Assembly: GCA_964501315.1 (NCBI GenBank)
Contig: CAZCSO010000023.1
Location: forward strand, 1-21,163
DNA length: 21,163 nt
Direction of reading: 5' to 3'
Source: UBA5603 sp964501315
GTDB lineage: Bacteria > Bacillota_I > Bacilli_A > Izemoplasmatales > Hujiaoplasmataceae
The translations under genes and the position numbers were made by a program. Each line of letters begins with the position of its first letter. The stretch's first letter is position 1. The notes beneath the pieces are model-generated. The model was not told where the DNA came from and searched no databases. It was given only the letters and a program-made list of their open reading frames with translations. This document shows, in pieces, positions 16,201 through 21,163 of this stretch.

Positions 16201-17059
16201 GAACGGAATCAAAATCGTATTCGGTGGTGAGTGCTGTATCCGTGTACCATCCAGTAAAAGCATAACCCTGTTTGTACGGATCGGTCGGCTGATCGATGGG
16301 GTAGGTGACATAATCGGTAATGGGATCAATCGTACTACCACCATTGGTTTCGAAGGTAACGGTCGCTTTGTCCTTTTCAATCCAGACGATGTTGACCGTT
16401 AGGTTTTCCATCGGCATGGTTTCGGGTAATGCCGGCGAGAACTGGCTAAAATCAAATCCTTTTACGGTTGGCGTAGAAGGAGCCGTAACGGCATGACCGT
16501 GTTTGATGGATAAGGTTTCGATGGGTTCTCCTACGTCACTGACGAAGGTAATGGTATACGAGTTACGTTCGTAGTACAAATTCAAATGCATTTCCAAGGT
16601 TGATGGGTTTTGTTCAAAGGTAACTAAATCTTCATTAAGACCGTAACCTTCATACGTTCTTATAAACGGTTCAAAGGTCATGGTAGAACTTAACGGATCG
16701 ATGTAGTCGGTGATGGTTTCATCGAGGGCATACGTTCCATCGACACCTTCTAAGTAATGGGATACGACGATCGGTATGCCCAATTCGTCTATCCACAGGG
16801 CATACAGCGTAATGACATAATTATCCCGTACTCGGGTAGGATCAAAGGGCGTTTTGAAATCGCTGTCCTCATACCACCCTAAAAAGGAGTATCCCTCTTT
16901 GGTGGGCTCGGGCAAGACCAAATCGTCCATGGACTTAGGTTTCAACGTTTCGATGGCGTCACCGCCATTGGTTTCAAAAGAAATTTCAATCGTCGTTGTG
17001 GTGCATCCGAAAATAAAAAACAATAACAAAAAAACCAAAATGCTCAGATATTTCTTCAT
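10283..17059 (-). CDS. Giant repeat-rich surface lipoprotein (InlB-type repeats plus OB-like/Ig-like super-repeats)
   Basis: This 2,258-residue protein starts with a lipoprotein signal (MKKYLSILVFLLLFFIFGC, lipid-bearing Cys19). Residues 26-581 hold six InlB/Listeria-Bacteroides type repeats, most ending in GWY...LYAKW, interspersed with two MucBP-like segments (about 93-167 and 298-370). Repeat 2 has lost the GW motif. Residues 587-2258 have a different plan: about six units of 206-308 residues, each with two OB-like beta domains (VEGxV...FI.DETG...VGD.V.V.G pattern) followed, except in the last, by an Ig-like domain. No enzyme motif, LPXTG or C-terminal membrane anchor was seen. The frame runs 16 codons further upstream, but ATG 17059 has AAGGGGG just before it and begins the signal peptide. 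Adhesion, or binding of an extracellular polymer, is likely but unproven. Confidence 0.9.
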   Translation of the reverse strand: MKKYLSILVFLLLFFIFGCTTTTIEISFETNGGDAIETLKPKSMDDLVLPEPTKEGYSFLGWYEDSDFKTPFDPTRVRDNYVITLYALWIDELGIPIVVSHYLEGVDGTYALDETITDYIDPLSSTMTFEPFIRTYEGYGLNEDLVTFEQNPSTLEMHLNLYYERNSYTITFVSDVGEPIETLSIKHGHAVTAPSTPTVKGFDFSQFSPALPETMPMENLTVNIVWIEKDKATVTFETNGGSTIDPITDYVTYPIDQPTDPYKQGYAFTGWYTDTALTTEYDFDSVLSTDITLYASYEPIAVSYHVEHYTETLSGDYELETTTIGSALSDSTVVVSPRDMTGFEYNPDYTLDESTITVNPDESSVAKLYYHRLSYTIEFESNASFSIESMTVKYDDTINEPSDPIREYYTFSGWYTDSTFLAPFNFDDPMPGYSFILYAKWVGQSMTLTFSSMGGTAVSPLTAPLGSPISQPIPPTRDGYLFDGWYLDSLYNEAFTDWVMPLGNITIYAKWVPAQYTLSFETNGGTLIDSQSVAYLSTIAISGTPVKADYLFGGWYLDAALTQSFNLTIMPNHDVTLYAKWISMADSSKLYFIVQEDPGTFVNIEGVVYAKASNGFNAVFIADETGFIQVYLDPSLVAIGDRISVDGILEPWNEAPIIMNPSNLAIISSSQTLPLSLDSSIEAVHSFDDSLEYYYQPYQLEGLVVVTETGYGLLDVEHQLLLPLSSRFIDESTQNALVNHWVHVTGFGYTYHDGWVFAIMSQTDVPMSDSTKASLVYYDLINQLKDRFYYPMDRLMIDELDSFGFGSQELIIEGSNATYFESDLSTIALLYEPITLTIPVVITVNATDFNFELPVQLLPYEITPISDFLLAQEGTHHFLQGTIVAAANGQDFILKDDTASVCISAELGFVEGDFVELMVVRNNDVSFVVIEDDDLLDYWTISEENDLENPAYFLSGEEFAALDPTDPLIYGRYIELRGFLTMQEWEFHAGFVLSDDINFTVEINPITYTGFETLFQYTNLEVYLRGFVTQNEDGEVFISYIGIRNDVYLPEYTDQERVDMIVTLFSKEYGEKTFTVDEPFILMPHHPILGGDIVWELLDSTPLYYDTLTHAFSFTDVMQTIKFRMTISVGSVSETYLFTTYLNPPTYTPASEIKDRYSYEEIYLKGTVIYREPYFIYVQDASGIFKVEYDNMDCYVGDVVVIKGFPYANDSWDDIDGYYIGVDWDNRENPLRAIIKRHQTATIELTPMTIDAINRHDPSDANFYHSYVEVSGYLDGNLYQYDDFTLSLGGTYVTIVPANEYIYYQLLSELIDQPGPVPITLQAYVFEYDLDTDTYRLYYTGIDSITGTPTYTLTEKLDLIQNYIVNTYSQDYPSGYTAFSLPSTDTDFGSAITYSLGVGDDIYVYLNNDTLATVLSPVSILIYVSVILESTERQFTFPITILPVETSEEPITIAEALVVEDGVSVTLMGRILSFTNHESGYLALLQDETGLITVTLPYGKSYYDYSMIGRNLIVEGTKSTESGRVMVNATNYTLTDTPIVMSAVFTPMTVSDIYGLNLYDLETYGKPISLTGRLIQMDYTGIYALDLGDDLVVIQAIYTFDNYLANYVGYEVTINGFFLGKQTLSSSLVDYYALAYTSYDYGDNINIQLLETDEAVIAQMVADQLTYSMYMKDFYEPYEIVYLPSYSSLVPSAAIGFTLYSSAPVAMVSGNVLSFAISEIDTVVDVEMTVTVGSSTATKILSFVLIGTPLNNLEDLFLVCPGTLTLNFEGTVLMSKWGYSYFLIDGQVYYYEGFIDDYFEPNMHVFITGRKTMVDSIPDFTFGVSVNQSWDEDPILIPEIITIAELYENDYALYPIHRNQIKVTGKLYYDDFLDKFYLEDNGDILYIREDLTYYEGGSEYFSYHPEIERNVLFDAIASPITLTLFLPNRLIMNEYLLADFRGYEFDYELPILTPEERLNIAIERFFLLNEIPHFNAGDDVNEFLPYADEPFMVSYDYSLVNEVDSSIIDMENYGRVLAVSTQTLVPLILTATYYDSDLDTYYTDTAEFTVTVDAIESLNLYDFLYAPLYTYYQVEGTIQAMDTESHGWILIKDSFGRLLVKMTSLPSAVYAVGDYVRLSGMKTYNFWQDYVPFMEYVMDIEVISSGSVETTFPVMTISDILALNYLDVESFCLPITFTGTVIFSGNVSYPSFDLREDGYLTNDYDLALYGTTYNDFNDYMGTLVGSQVVVTGYLVGFEYIYQAFDWKLYVTSVDVIEP
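10286..15301 (-). repeat. Six protein-level super-repeats (OB-like, OB-like, Ig-like)
   Basis: Unit boundaries by residue are about 587-863, 864-1144, 1145-1447, 1448-1744, 1745-2052 and 2053-2258. Each starts with a segment of the type EGTIxxxxxxxFILxDxxGxxxV followed by VGDxVxVxG, then a second similar domain, then an Ig-like domain that begins with a helix (e.g. ERVDMIVTLFSKEY, EKLDLIQNYIVNTY, ERLNIAIERFFLL). The last unit lacks the Ig-like part. Sequence identity between units is low, so this is old divergence and not recent duplication. Confidence 0.6.
15317..16984 (-). repeat. Tandem InlB/Listeria-Bacteroides repeats in the giant lipoprotein
   Basis: Six copies of about 60-70 residues occur at residues 26-88, 168-225, 230-295, 372-439, 442-511 and 515-581. 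The consensus is (F)ETNGG...GY.F.GWY.D...(F)....(I)TLYAKW. Copies 4-6 are close to consensus, while copy 2 is degenerate (no GW, ends VNIVW). These repeats form short beta-grasp-like stalk modules in secreted bacterial proteins. Confidence 0.85.
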
Positions 17060-17124
17060 TGTTATCCCCCTTAATCTGCAATTATGGATTTTATTTTGTG
17101 TATGCAATTTTTACGTGTTGTTGG

Positions 17125-17141
17125 TACTGTTAATAACAGTA
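17125..17141. promoter_or_regulatory. Palindromic operator candidate at the giant lipoprotein promoter
   Basis: TACTGTTA-A-TAACAGTA is a perfect inverted repeat of 8-base arms around one base. It overlaps the minus-strand -10 and the expected transcription start of the giant lipoprotein gene. Such placement is typical of a repressor site. Confidence 0.55.
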
Positions 17142-17166
17142 TAACAAGAAAAAACATGGGATTCAA
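17138..17166 (-). promoter_or_regulatory. Probable promoter of the giant lipoprotein gene
   Basis: On the minus strand TTGAAT (17166-17161) and TATACT (17143-17138) are 17 bases apart. A leader of about 70 bases would precede the ATG at 17059. The region 17060-17287 between the divergent genes holds nothing else that I recognise. Confidence 0.6.
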
Positions 17167-17287
17167 TCTTATTCGTGGTTTTTATGAGTAATTTTTTACT
17201 ATTCATTTATTTCTTAAAAAAGACAATGCATTGTTCGTTTTTCTATGATAAAATAATGATACAAGCGTGAGCTTTGGGAGGCATAAT

Positions 17288-17743
17288 ATGAAAATCGGAG
17301 TCATTTATTATTCAGAAACCAAACACACGGAACAAGTTTGTTTGGGTTTAAAAGACGCTTTGGTACTTCAAGGTCATGATGTTACGATCGAAGAAGTCAA
17401 AGTTTTTGACATAAAAACCGATAAACAAATTGCCTTTGCACCCTCAATTAACGGGTATGACCTCATTGTTTTTGCCACGCCGGTCCAAGGCTTTTCATTG
17501 CCCATCCCGATGCAATCGTACTTAAAATCTTTAAACCTCCCGCAAAAGCAGAAGATTGAAATTTTAATTACTCAGTACTTTAAAATCGCATGGTTGGGAG
17601 CCAACCATACCATTCGACAGATGTTGGATATCCTAAAGCCTGCTCAACCTGATTTGTGCAATACCGCCATAGTGCATTGGTCAAGCAAACGGAGATCCGA
17701 TCAAATCGTTAATGCCATCAAGCGATTATCAGAAATTGAGTAA
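17288..17743 (+). CDS. Flavodoxin-family protein
   Basis: This 151-residue protein has a flavodoxin-like fold. It starts MKIGVIYYSETKHTEQV, in which SETKHT is the FMN phosphate-binding loop (SxTxxT pattern), and continues with a DLIVFATPVQGFSLPIPM segment that fits the second FMN loop. Length fits a short-chain flavodoxin or flavodoxin-like oxidoreductase component. The partner is unknown; electron transfer in an anaerobe or a quinone/flavin reductase role are both possible. The ATG at 17288 has GGGAGG 6 bases upstream; an earlier in-frame start at 17267 has none. It is transcribed alone, divergent from the giant lipoprotein gene. Confidence 0.82.
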   Translation: MKIGVIYYSETKHTEQVCLGLKDALVLQGHDVTIEEVKVFDIKTDKQIAFAPSINGYDLIVFATPVQGFSLPIPMQSYLKSLNLPQKQKIEILITQYFKIAWLGANHTIRQMLDILKPAQPDLCNTAIVHWSSKRRSDQIVNAIKRLSEIE

Positions 17744-17783
17744 AAAAAAAGAGGATTGATTCGTTTTGGAATCAATCCTTTTT
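17742..17783. terminator. Bidirectional terminator between the flavodoxin-family gene and the RsgI-like gene
   Basis: A GGATTGATTC / GAATCAATCC stem (17753-17762, 17769-17778) with a 6-base loop is flanked by nine A on the left and five T on the right. It is positioned to end both convergent transcripts. Confidence 0.85.
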
Positions 17784-17791
17784 ACTGTTTG

Positions 17792-18757
17792 TTAATTACC
17801 GGCAGTATTGGATGTAGCGGTATTGGAAGTATTTGTTGAAGAGTTTTCAGAAGTTAAGCGAGTCGTTGTGGTGATTTGATGCTGATTACGATACGCTTCT
17901 ACCTTTTCTTGATTAGCCTGAATACGTGCTTGTAATTGCGTTTGTAAGGCTTGACGTTGAAGTTCTGAATCGGCGAGGAATTCATCGACGACGGCCATTA
18001 AGGCTGTATGCATTTCCTCTTTCAATGCAGCGAGTTCTGCTTCTAATTCGGTGGTGTCTTCACCAGCGGAAGAAGCTGCTTCGATTTGCGCTTCAAGTTC
18101 TTGAATTTGCGGTAAATAGGTATCGTGAATGGCTTGTTTAGCAGCTAAGAATTCATCCTTTAACGTTTGAACAATTTCCGGCGTTTCATTTTGAGTTCTC
18201 ATTCTCGTCATCAACTGTTCCGGTGAGGCTTCTAACGCATCGTCTTCGGTTAATTCGGGATCAATTTCCATGGCTTTTTCCACAAGACGTTGTTGAACAG
18301 GCGATAATGAGTTGCCATTCGCTTTGTCCAGTTCAGCTTGAGAGTAAACATGATTTTGAACCTTAGCATTCAATTGACGTTGTTCCATCGCATCGGCGAC
18401 GTGATCTTTCACACGAGTGCGAAGGCGTTCTTGAATGGCTTCGTCGTTCGCAGAAGCATCGATTTCGATGGTGGTTTCTTCAGCGTCGACATCGATGAAG
18501 CCTAATTCCATGGCACCATCGATCACTTGATTGAGTGCTTGTTCCAATGATTTATTTTGCACTTCTAAGTGCATCAGTAAGAGTTCTCCATCTTCATTTA
18601 ATGCATAAGCGGATTGAACTTGATCGGCTTCGTCAACGATAAATCCAACGGAAGGATTGATATCGATGGTCACGTACGCATCGTATGGTTCGCTTGAACA
18701 AGCAAAAAGCCCAAGACCTAGTATCACAATTCCAACAAATAAAACTAATTTTTTCAT
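17792..18757 (-). CDS. Lipoprotein with an RsgI-middle (SEAL-like) domain and coiled-coil tail
   Basis: This 321-residue protein has a lipoprotein signal ending GLGLFAC (lipid-bearing Cys20). Directly after it is the extracytoplasmic domain known from RsgI-type anti-sigma factors: AYVTIDINPSVGFIVDE, YALNEDGELLL, then SLEQALNQVIDGAMELGFID (about 27-100). The rest is helical and rich in Glu/Gln/Ala (about 100-295, probable coiled coils), ending in a Thr/Ser/Asn tail. Unlike RsgI it has no cytoplasmic anti-sigma domain and no transmembrane helix, and no sigma-I gene is visible nearby. The Asn34-Pro35 bond lies in the conserved INPS motif where RsgI proteins are reported to self-cleave. AAGGAGG precedes the ATG. 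It is divergent from the subtilase gene, with a 141-base shared control region. Confidence 0.82.
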   Translation of the reverse strand: MKKLVLFVGIVILGLGLFACSSEPYDAYVTIDINPSVGFIVDEADQVQSAYALNEDGELLLMHLEVQNKSLEQALNQVIDGAMELGFIDVDAEETTIEIDASANDEAIQERLRTRVKDHVADAMEQRQLNAKVQNHVYSQAELDKANGNSLSPVQQRLVEKAMEIDPELTEDDALEASPEQLMTRMRTQNETPEIVQTLKDEFLAAKQAIHDTYLPQIQELEAQIEAASSAGEDTTELEAELAALKEEMHTALMAVVDEFLADSELQRQALQTQLQARIQANQEKVEAYRNQHQITTTTRLTSENSSTNTSNTATSNTAGN

Positions 18758-18785
18758 TTTATTTCCTCCTTATTTTCGGTTTCGC

Positions 18786-18791
18786 ATTATA
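18786..18791 (-). promoter_or_regulatory. -10 element candidate for the RsgI-like lipoprotein gene
   Basis: TATAAT on the minus strand, about 29 bases before the ATG. No clear -35 is seen at the right distance, so a different sigma factor or an activator could be involved. Confidence 0.35.
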
Positions 18792-18867
18792 TACGTTTGT
18801 CGAGGGGTATTTATTGGTATTTTTTTATTTATTGTATTTTTCCAATAAAATGAAACGCAGATTCGTA

Positions 18868-18878
18868 TATAATATAAT
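18868..18878 (+). promoter_or_regulatory. -10 element candidates for the subtilase gene
   Basis: Two overlapping TATAAT hexamers (18868-18873 and 18873-18878) lie 21-26 bases before the ATG. No TTGACA-like -35 is found at 16-18 bases upstream. The leader would be very short, containing little beyond the AAGGAGGG ribosome binding site. Confidence 0.35.
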
Positions 18879-18898
18879 AGAAGATAAGGAGGGATCGT

Positions 18899-21163
18899 AT
18901 GAAAAAAATCATTATGGTTGGATTTTTCGTTTTTTTAAGTTTGATTTTCATTCAACCATCATCACAAACGATATCTGTAGATAAAACGGAATTACTCTAC
19001 GCATCAGACTCCATCGAGACCCTCCAATCATTAGAAAACAGGTATCCAGTGTCGTTGATTGACTTTGATGGCCGTATTGGCGTCTTCAAGCCGTTGACCA
19101 ATCATCCAGAGGAATTGATTCAAGCGGGTTTTGTTTATCAAGGGCAATTGGAAACGATCGGAAACCCTTGGAGCAAACCCATCGTCAACGATCCTTATTA
19201 TTCGGGACAGTACGGCATTCCGCTGACCAACGTCGATGATGCCTGGAGCATCACCCATGGTTCCGAATCGGTGGTCATCGCCATCATCGATACGGGAATC
19301 GATACCGATCATGAGGATTTTTTATACCGATTATCCGAATTATCCTATAACAGTGCCACCGACCAAGTCGGTCTTGAATACGTTGAAGACGACGACGGTC
19401 ATGGAACGATGGTGGCAGGGGTAATCGGTGCCAATCAAAACAACTCTATCGGTATTGCCGGCATCACCAACTATACGCAATTGATGATTATCAAAGCCAA
19501 CGACGCTGGCGACGACACCTTTGATGATTCGGATATTATTCGGGGCATTTATTATGCCGTCGATCACGGTGCGAACATCATCAATTTATCGCTGGGGGGC
19601 ACCTACGCCAATCCGTTAACCAACGATGCCGTCAATTATGCCTATGAACACAATGTGTTGGTCGTTGCCGCCGCTGGGAACGATGGCAACAGCGATGTGA
19701 TGTATCCCGCTTCGTTTGAGAATGCACTCTCTGTGGGTAGCGTAGATGAAGATGCGATCATTGCCACGTATTCCAATTTCAACGAATACGTCGACATCGC
19801 CGCTCCCGGAAGTTCCATTTCCACGACCGATTTGAATAATACGTACGTTTCCGTCAGCGGAACGTCGTTTGCTTCGCCGTTTGTGGCTGGCATTGCCGGT
19901 CTTTACTATAGTTTGTATCCGGACGCTCCGGTCAGTCAAGTAAGAAATGTTTTGTTATCGACCGCTACGGACAAAGGAACGGTCGGTGTCGATGATTATT
20001 ATGGGTATGGATTGATCAATGCCATTGAGATTGTATCTGTCAACCATTTTGAAGTGACTGCACAATTTCCCGATGGTTTGGCGAGCACATCCGTTTTCGT
20101 TGAAGACGGTGGACTCTGGGTACCTCCAGAGACACCCGAAATTTTATATTACGAGTTTGAGGGTTGGTATCTAGACACGGATTATACCGTACCTTTTTCA
20201 CTTTCAACGCCGATTACGTCCGATTTGACCATCTATGCTCATTACGTTCAAGTCGAAGCGATGGTTTCGTTTTACATCGACGGATTGCTTTCTTCGGCTC
20301 AGGTCTATGATTTTGGAACTATGCCAACCATTCCTTCAACGACCCAACCGGGTTTAGTTTTTCACGGTTGGTATGCCGATTCATCGTATACAACCCCGGT
20401 TACGGTTGAAGCCGTTTTTGACCATACGGTGTATTATGGTTACTTTGAAGTCATGACCTATCAGATGGTTTTCTTAGATTACGATGATGTGACCCCGCTT
20501 GAAACGGTGACGTACTCGGTTTCAAATCCATTGGTTGAGATTGATGGACCGGTGAAACCCGCCTCAGAAGCCATTGATTTTTTGTTCCTAGGATGGGATT
20601 ACGTGGATTTATACTCCAATGCCATTCTTTATGCGACGCCACACTATGAAATTCAGCTGAATACCGATTTGCTGGGCTTGAATCCCAGTGTCGATACGCT
20701 CTATCAAAACGATACGTACACCTCAGGAGGAGCCTATTCGCTCACCGATGAGGTGACGATTGTGGAATCGGGTGTGGTGAACACCCATGTGGTAGGAACC
20801 ACATCGCTTTATTATAACGTATATTATAACGACGAACTTGTGTATCAGTTTATCCGAATCGTAACGGTTCTTGAACGTCCTGTCGTCAACGATATTACCT
20901 TGAATAAGGGCGTTGCGACGCTTCTTCAGGGATCTCATTACGTTGAAGAAGGCGCAACGAGCAGCTATGGAGACGTCACCATTTTGGGGAGTGTCGACGA
21001 ATCGACGCCCGGCATCTACCAAATTATCTACCAATTGACGGTGGGCGATACCATCCTTCAAAAATCGCGTTACGTTGTGGTTGTTGAGTATGATCAAACG
21101 AATATTGTTCCGATTATGCCAACGATTGCTAGAAAGGATGATGACGATGAAATCAACCTTTAA
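18899..21163 (+). CDS. Secreted subtilisin-like serine protease (S8) with InlB repeats and DUF5011-like domains
   Basis: This 754-residue protein has a Sec signal peptide (about 1-24, no lipobox), a short pro-region (about 25-100), and an S8 peptidase domain (about 105-375) with an intact triad: Asp131 (IIDTGID), His168 (DGHGTMVAG) and Ser323 (GTSFASP). The oxyanion Asn261 is in AAAGNDGN. The C-terminal half has three InlB-type repeats (about 382-450, 455-517, 521-584; the third is degenerate, GWD for GWY) and two DUF5011/Ig-like domains (about 585-664, 665-735), ending in an acidic tail DDDDE. There is no LPXTG, lipobox or final membrane helix, so it is either released or held through its repeats. 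AAGGAGGG lies 6 bases before the ATG. It shares its repeat type with the giant lipoprotein, which could be a substrate or scaffold partner (inference). Confidence 0.93.
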   Translation: MKKIIMVGFFVFLSLIFIQPSSQTISVDKTELLYASDSIETLQSLENRYPVSLIDFDGRIGVFKPLTNHPEELIQAGFVYQGQLETIGNPWSKPIVNDPYYSGQYGIPLTNVDDAWSITHGSESVVIAIIDTGIDTDHEDFLYRLSELSYNSATDQVGLEYVEDDDGHGTMVAGVIGANQNNSIGIAGITNYTQLMIIKANDAGDDTFDDSDIIRGIYYAVDHGANIINLSLGGTYANPLTNDAVNYAYEHNVLVVAAAGNDGNSDVMYPASFENALSVGSVDEDAIIATYSNFNEYVDIAAPGSSISTTDLNNTYVSVSGTSFASPFVAGIAGLYYSLYPDAPVSQVRNVLLSTATDKGTVGVDDYYGYGLINAIEIVSVNHFEVTAQFPDGLASTSVFVEDGGLWVPPETPEILYYEFEGWYLDTDYTVPFSLSTPITSDLTIYAHYVQVEAMVSFYIDGLLSSAQVYDFGTMPTIPSTTQPGLVFHGWYADSSYTTPVTVEAVFDHTVYYGYFEVMTYQMVFLDYDDVTPLETVTYSVSNPLVEIDGPVKPASEAIDFLFLGWDYVDLYSNAILYATPHYEIQLNTDLLGLNPSVDTLYQNDTYTSGGAYSLTDEVTIVESGVVNTHVVGTTSLYYNVYYNDELVYQFIRIVTVLERPVVNDITLNKGVATLLQGSHYVEEGATSSYGDVTILGSVDESTPGIYQIIYQLTVGDTILQKSRYVVVVEYDQTNIVPIMPTIARKDDDDEINL
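20042..20650 (+). repeat. InlB-type repeats in the subtilase
   Basis: Three tandem modules of about 65 residues follow the pattern FEGWYLDTDYTVPF and FHGWYADSSYTTPV, with a third degenerate copy (FLGWDYVDLYS). They are the same family as the repeats at 15317-16984 but differ clearly in sequence from them. Confidence 0.75.
21147..21163 (+). CDS. Possible start of the next gene (partial, cut by the window end)
   Basis: ATGAAATCAACCTTTAA begins in another frame inside the last codons of the subtilase, preceded by AGAAAGGATG with the AAAGG 9 bases upstream. MKSTF would be a plausible beginning of a further gene, translationally coupled to the protease. Only five codons are visible. Confidence 0.35.

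Noticed and set aside
15317..16984. Recent DNA-level tandem repeat or CRISPR-like array
   Set aside because: The repetition is at protein level with divergent codons and variable lengths; there are no identical direct repeats with regular spacers.
17060..17107. 16-codon extension of the giant lipoprotein
   Set aside because: It would bury the signal peptide behind a polar stretch; ATG 17059 has AAGGGGG and starts the signal sequence.
1..21163. Use of TGA as a tryptophan codon (Mycoplasma code)
   Set aside because: Tryptophan is coded by TGG and several well-defined genes end in TGA at the expected family length.

Overview
The window looks like the chromosome of an anaerobic, low-GC bacterium from the Firmicutes/Mollicutes side of the tree. 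I infer this from strong AAGGAGG-type ribosome binding sites, TTGACA/TATAAT promoters, a pdxST pair next to a MocR regulator, an RsgI-type domain, and large secreted proteins with InlB-type (Listeria-Bacteroides) repeats. TGA is used as a stop codon (for example at 2938-2940, 5885-5887 and 9281-9283), so the code is the standard bacterial one and not the Mycoplasma code. Free-living relatives of Acholeplasma/Izemoplasma or an Erysipelotrichia-like Firmicute would fit, but I cannot fix the taxon from this sequence alone. No tRNA, rRNA, CRISPR array, insertion sequence or phage gene was seen, and no gene-free stretch exceeds 300 bases.

Left part (1-6280). A leftward HD-domain phosphohydrolase is followed by a rightward five-gene operon: a NifX-like protein, two MinD/ParA-type ATPases that each carry a two-cluster ferredoxin insert, a second NifX-like protein, and a CoA-disulfide-reductase-like flavoprotein. 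After a terminator come a methyltransferase gene and then a short operon of a DUF5320 protein and a DUF134 helix-turn-helix protein. Together these resemble the 'orange protein' (ORP) clusters of anaerobes such as Desulfovibrio. The two ORP-like transcription units share a 15-base promoter box, AGTTATTGACATATG, with -35 and -10 at identical spacing. This suggests one regulator for both, and the DUF134 protein is the obvious local candidate.

Middle part (6246-9294). pdxS and pdxT (PLP synthase) run leftward and are divergent from a MocR-type (GntR-aminotransferase) regulator, probably PdxR. Their shared spacer holds an inverted repeat.

Right part (9292-21163). This is a cell-surface region. 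A 2,258-residue lipoprotein is transcribed leftward together with an unrecognised 325-residue protein. The lipoprotein has an N-terminal block of InlB/MucBP-like repeats and then about six ~290-residue super-units that I read as OB-like, OB-like, Ig-like. Its promoter is overlapped by a perfect 8+8 palindrome. Next come a small flavodoxin-family protein, an RsgI-middle-domain (SEAL-like) lipoprotein that lacks the cytoplasmic anti-sigma part, and a divergent secreted subtilisin-like protease that carries the same InlB repeats plus DUF5011-like domains. A further gene may begin in the last 17 bases, overlapping the protease stop.

The genome is compact. Bidirectional hairpin terminators separate convergent genes, and several stop codons lie inside those hairpins.
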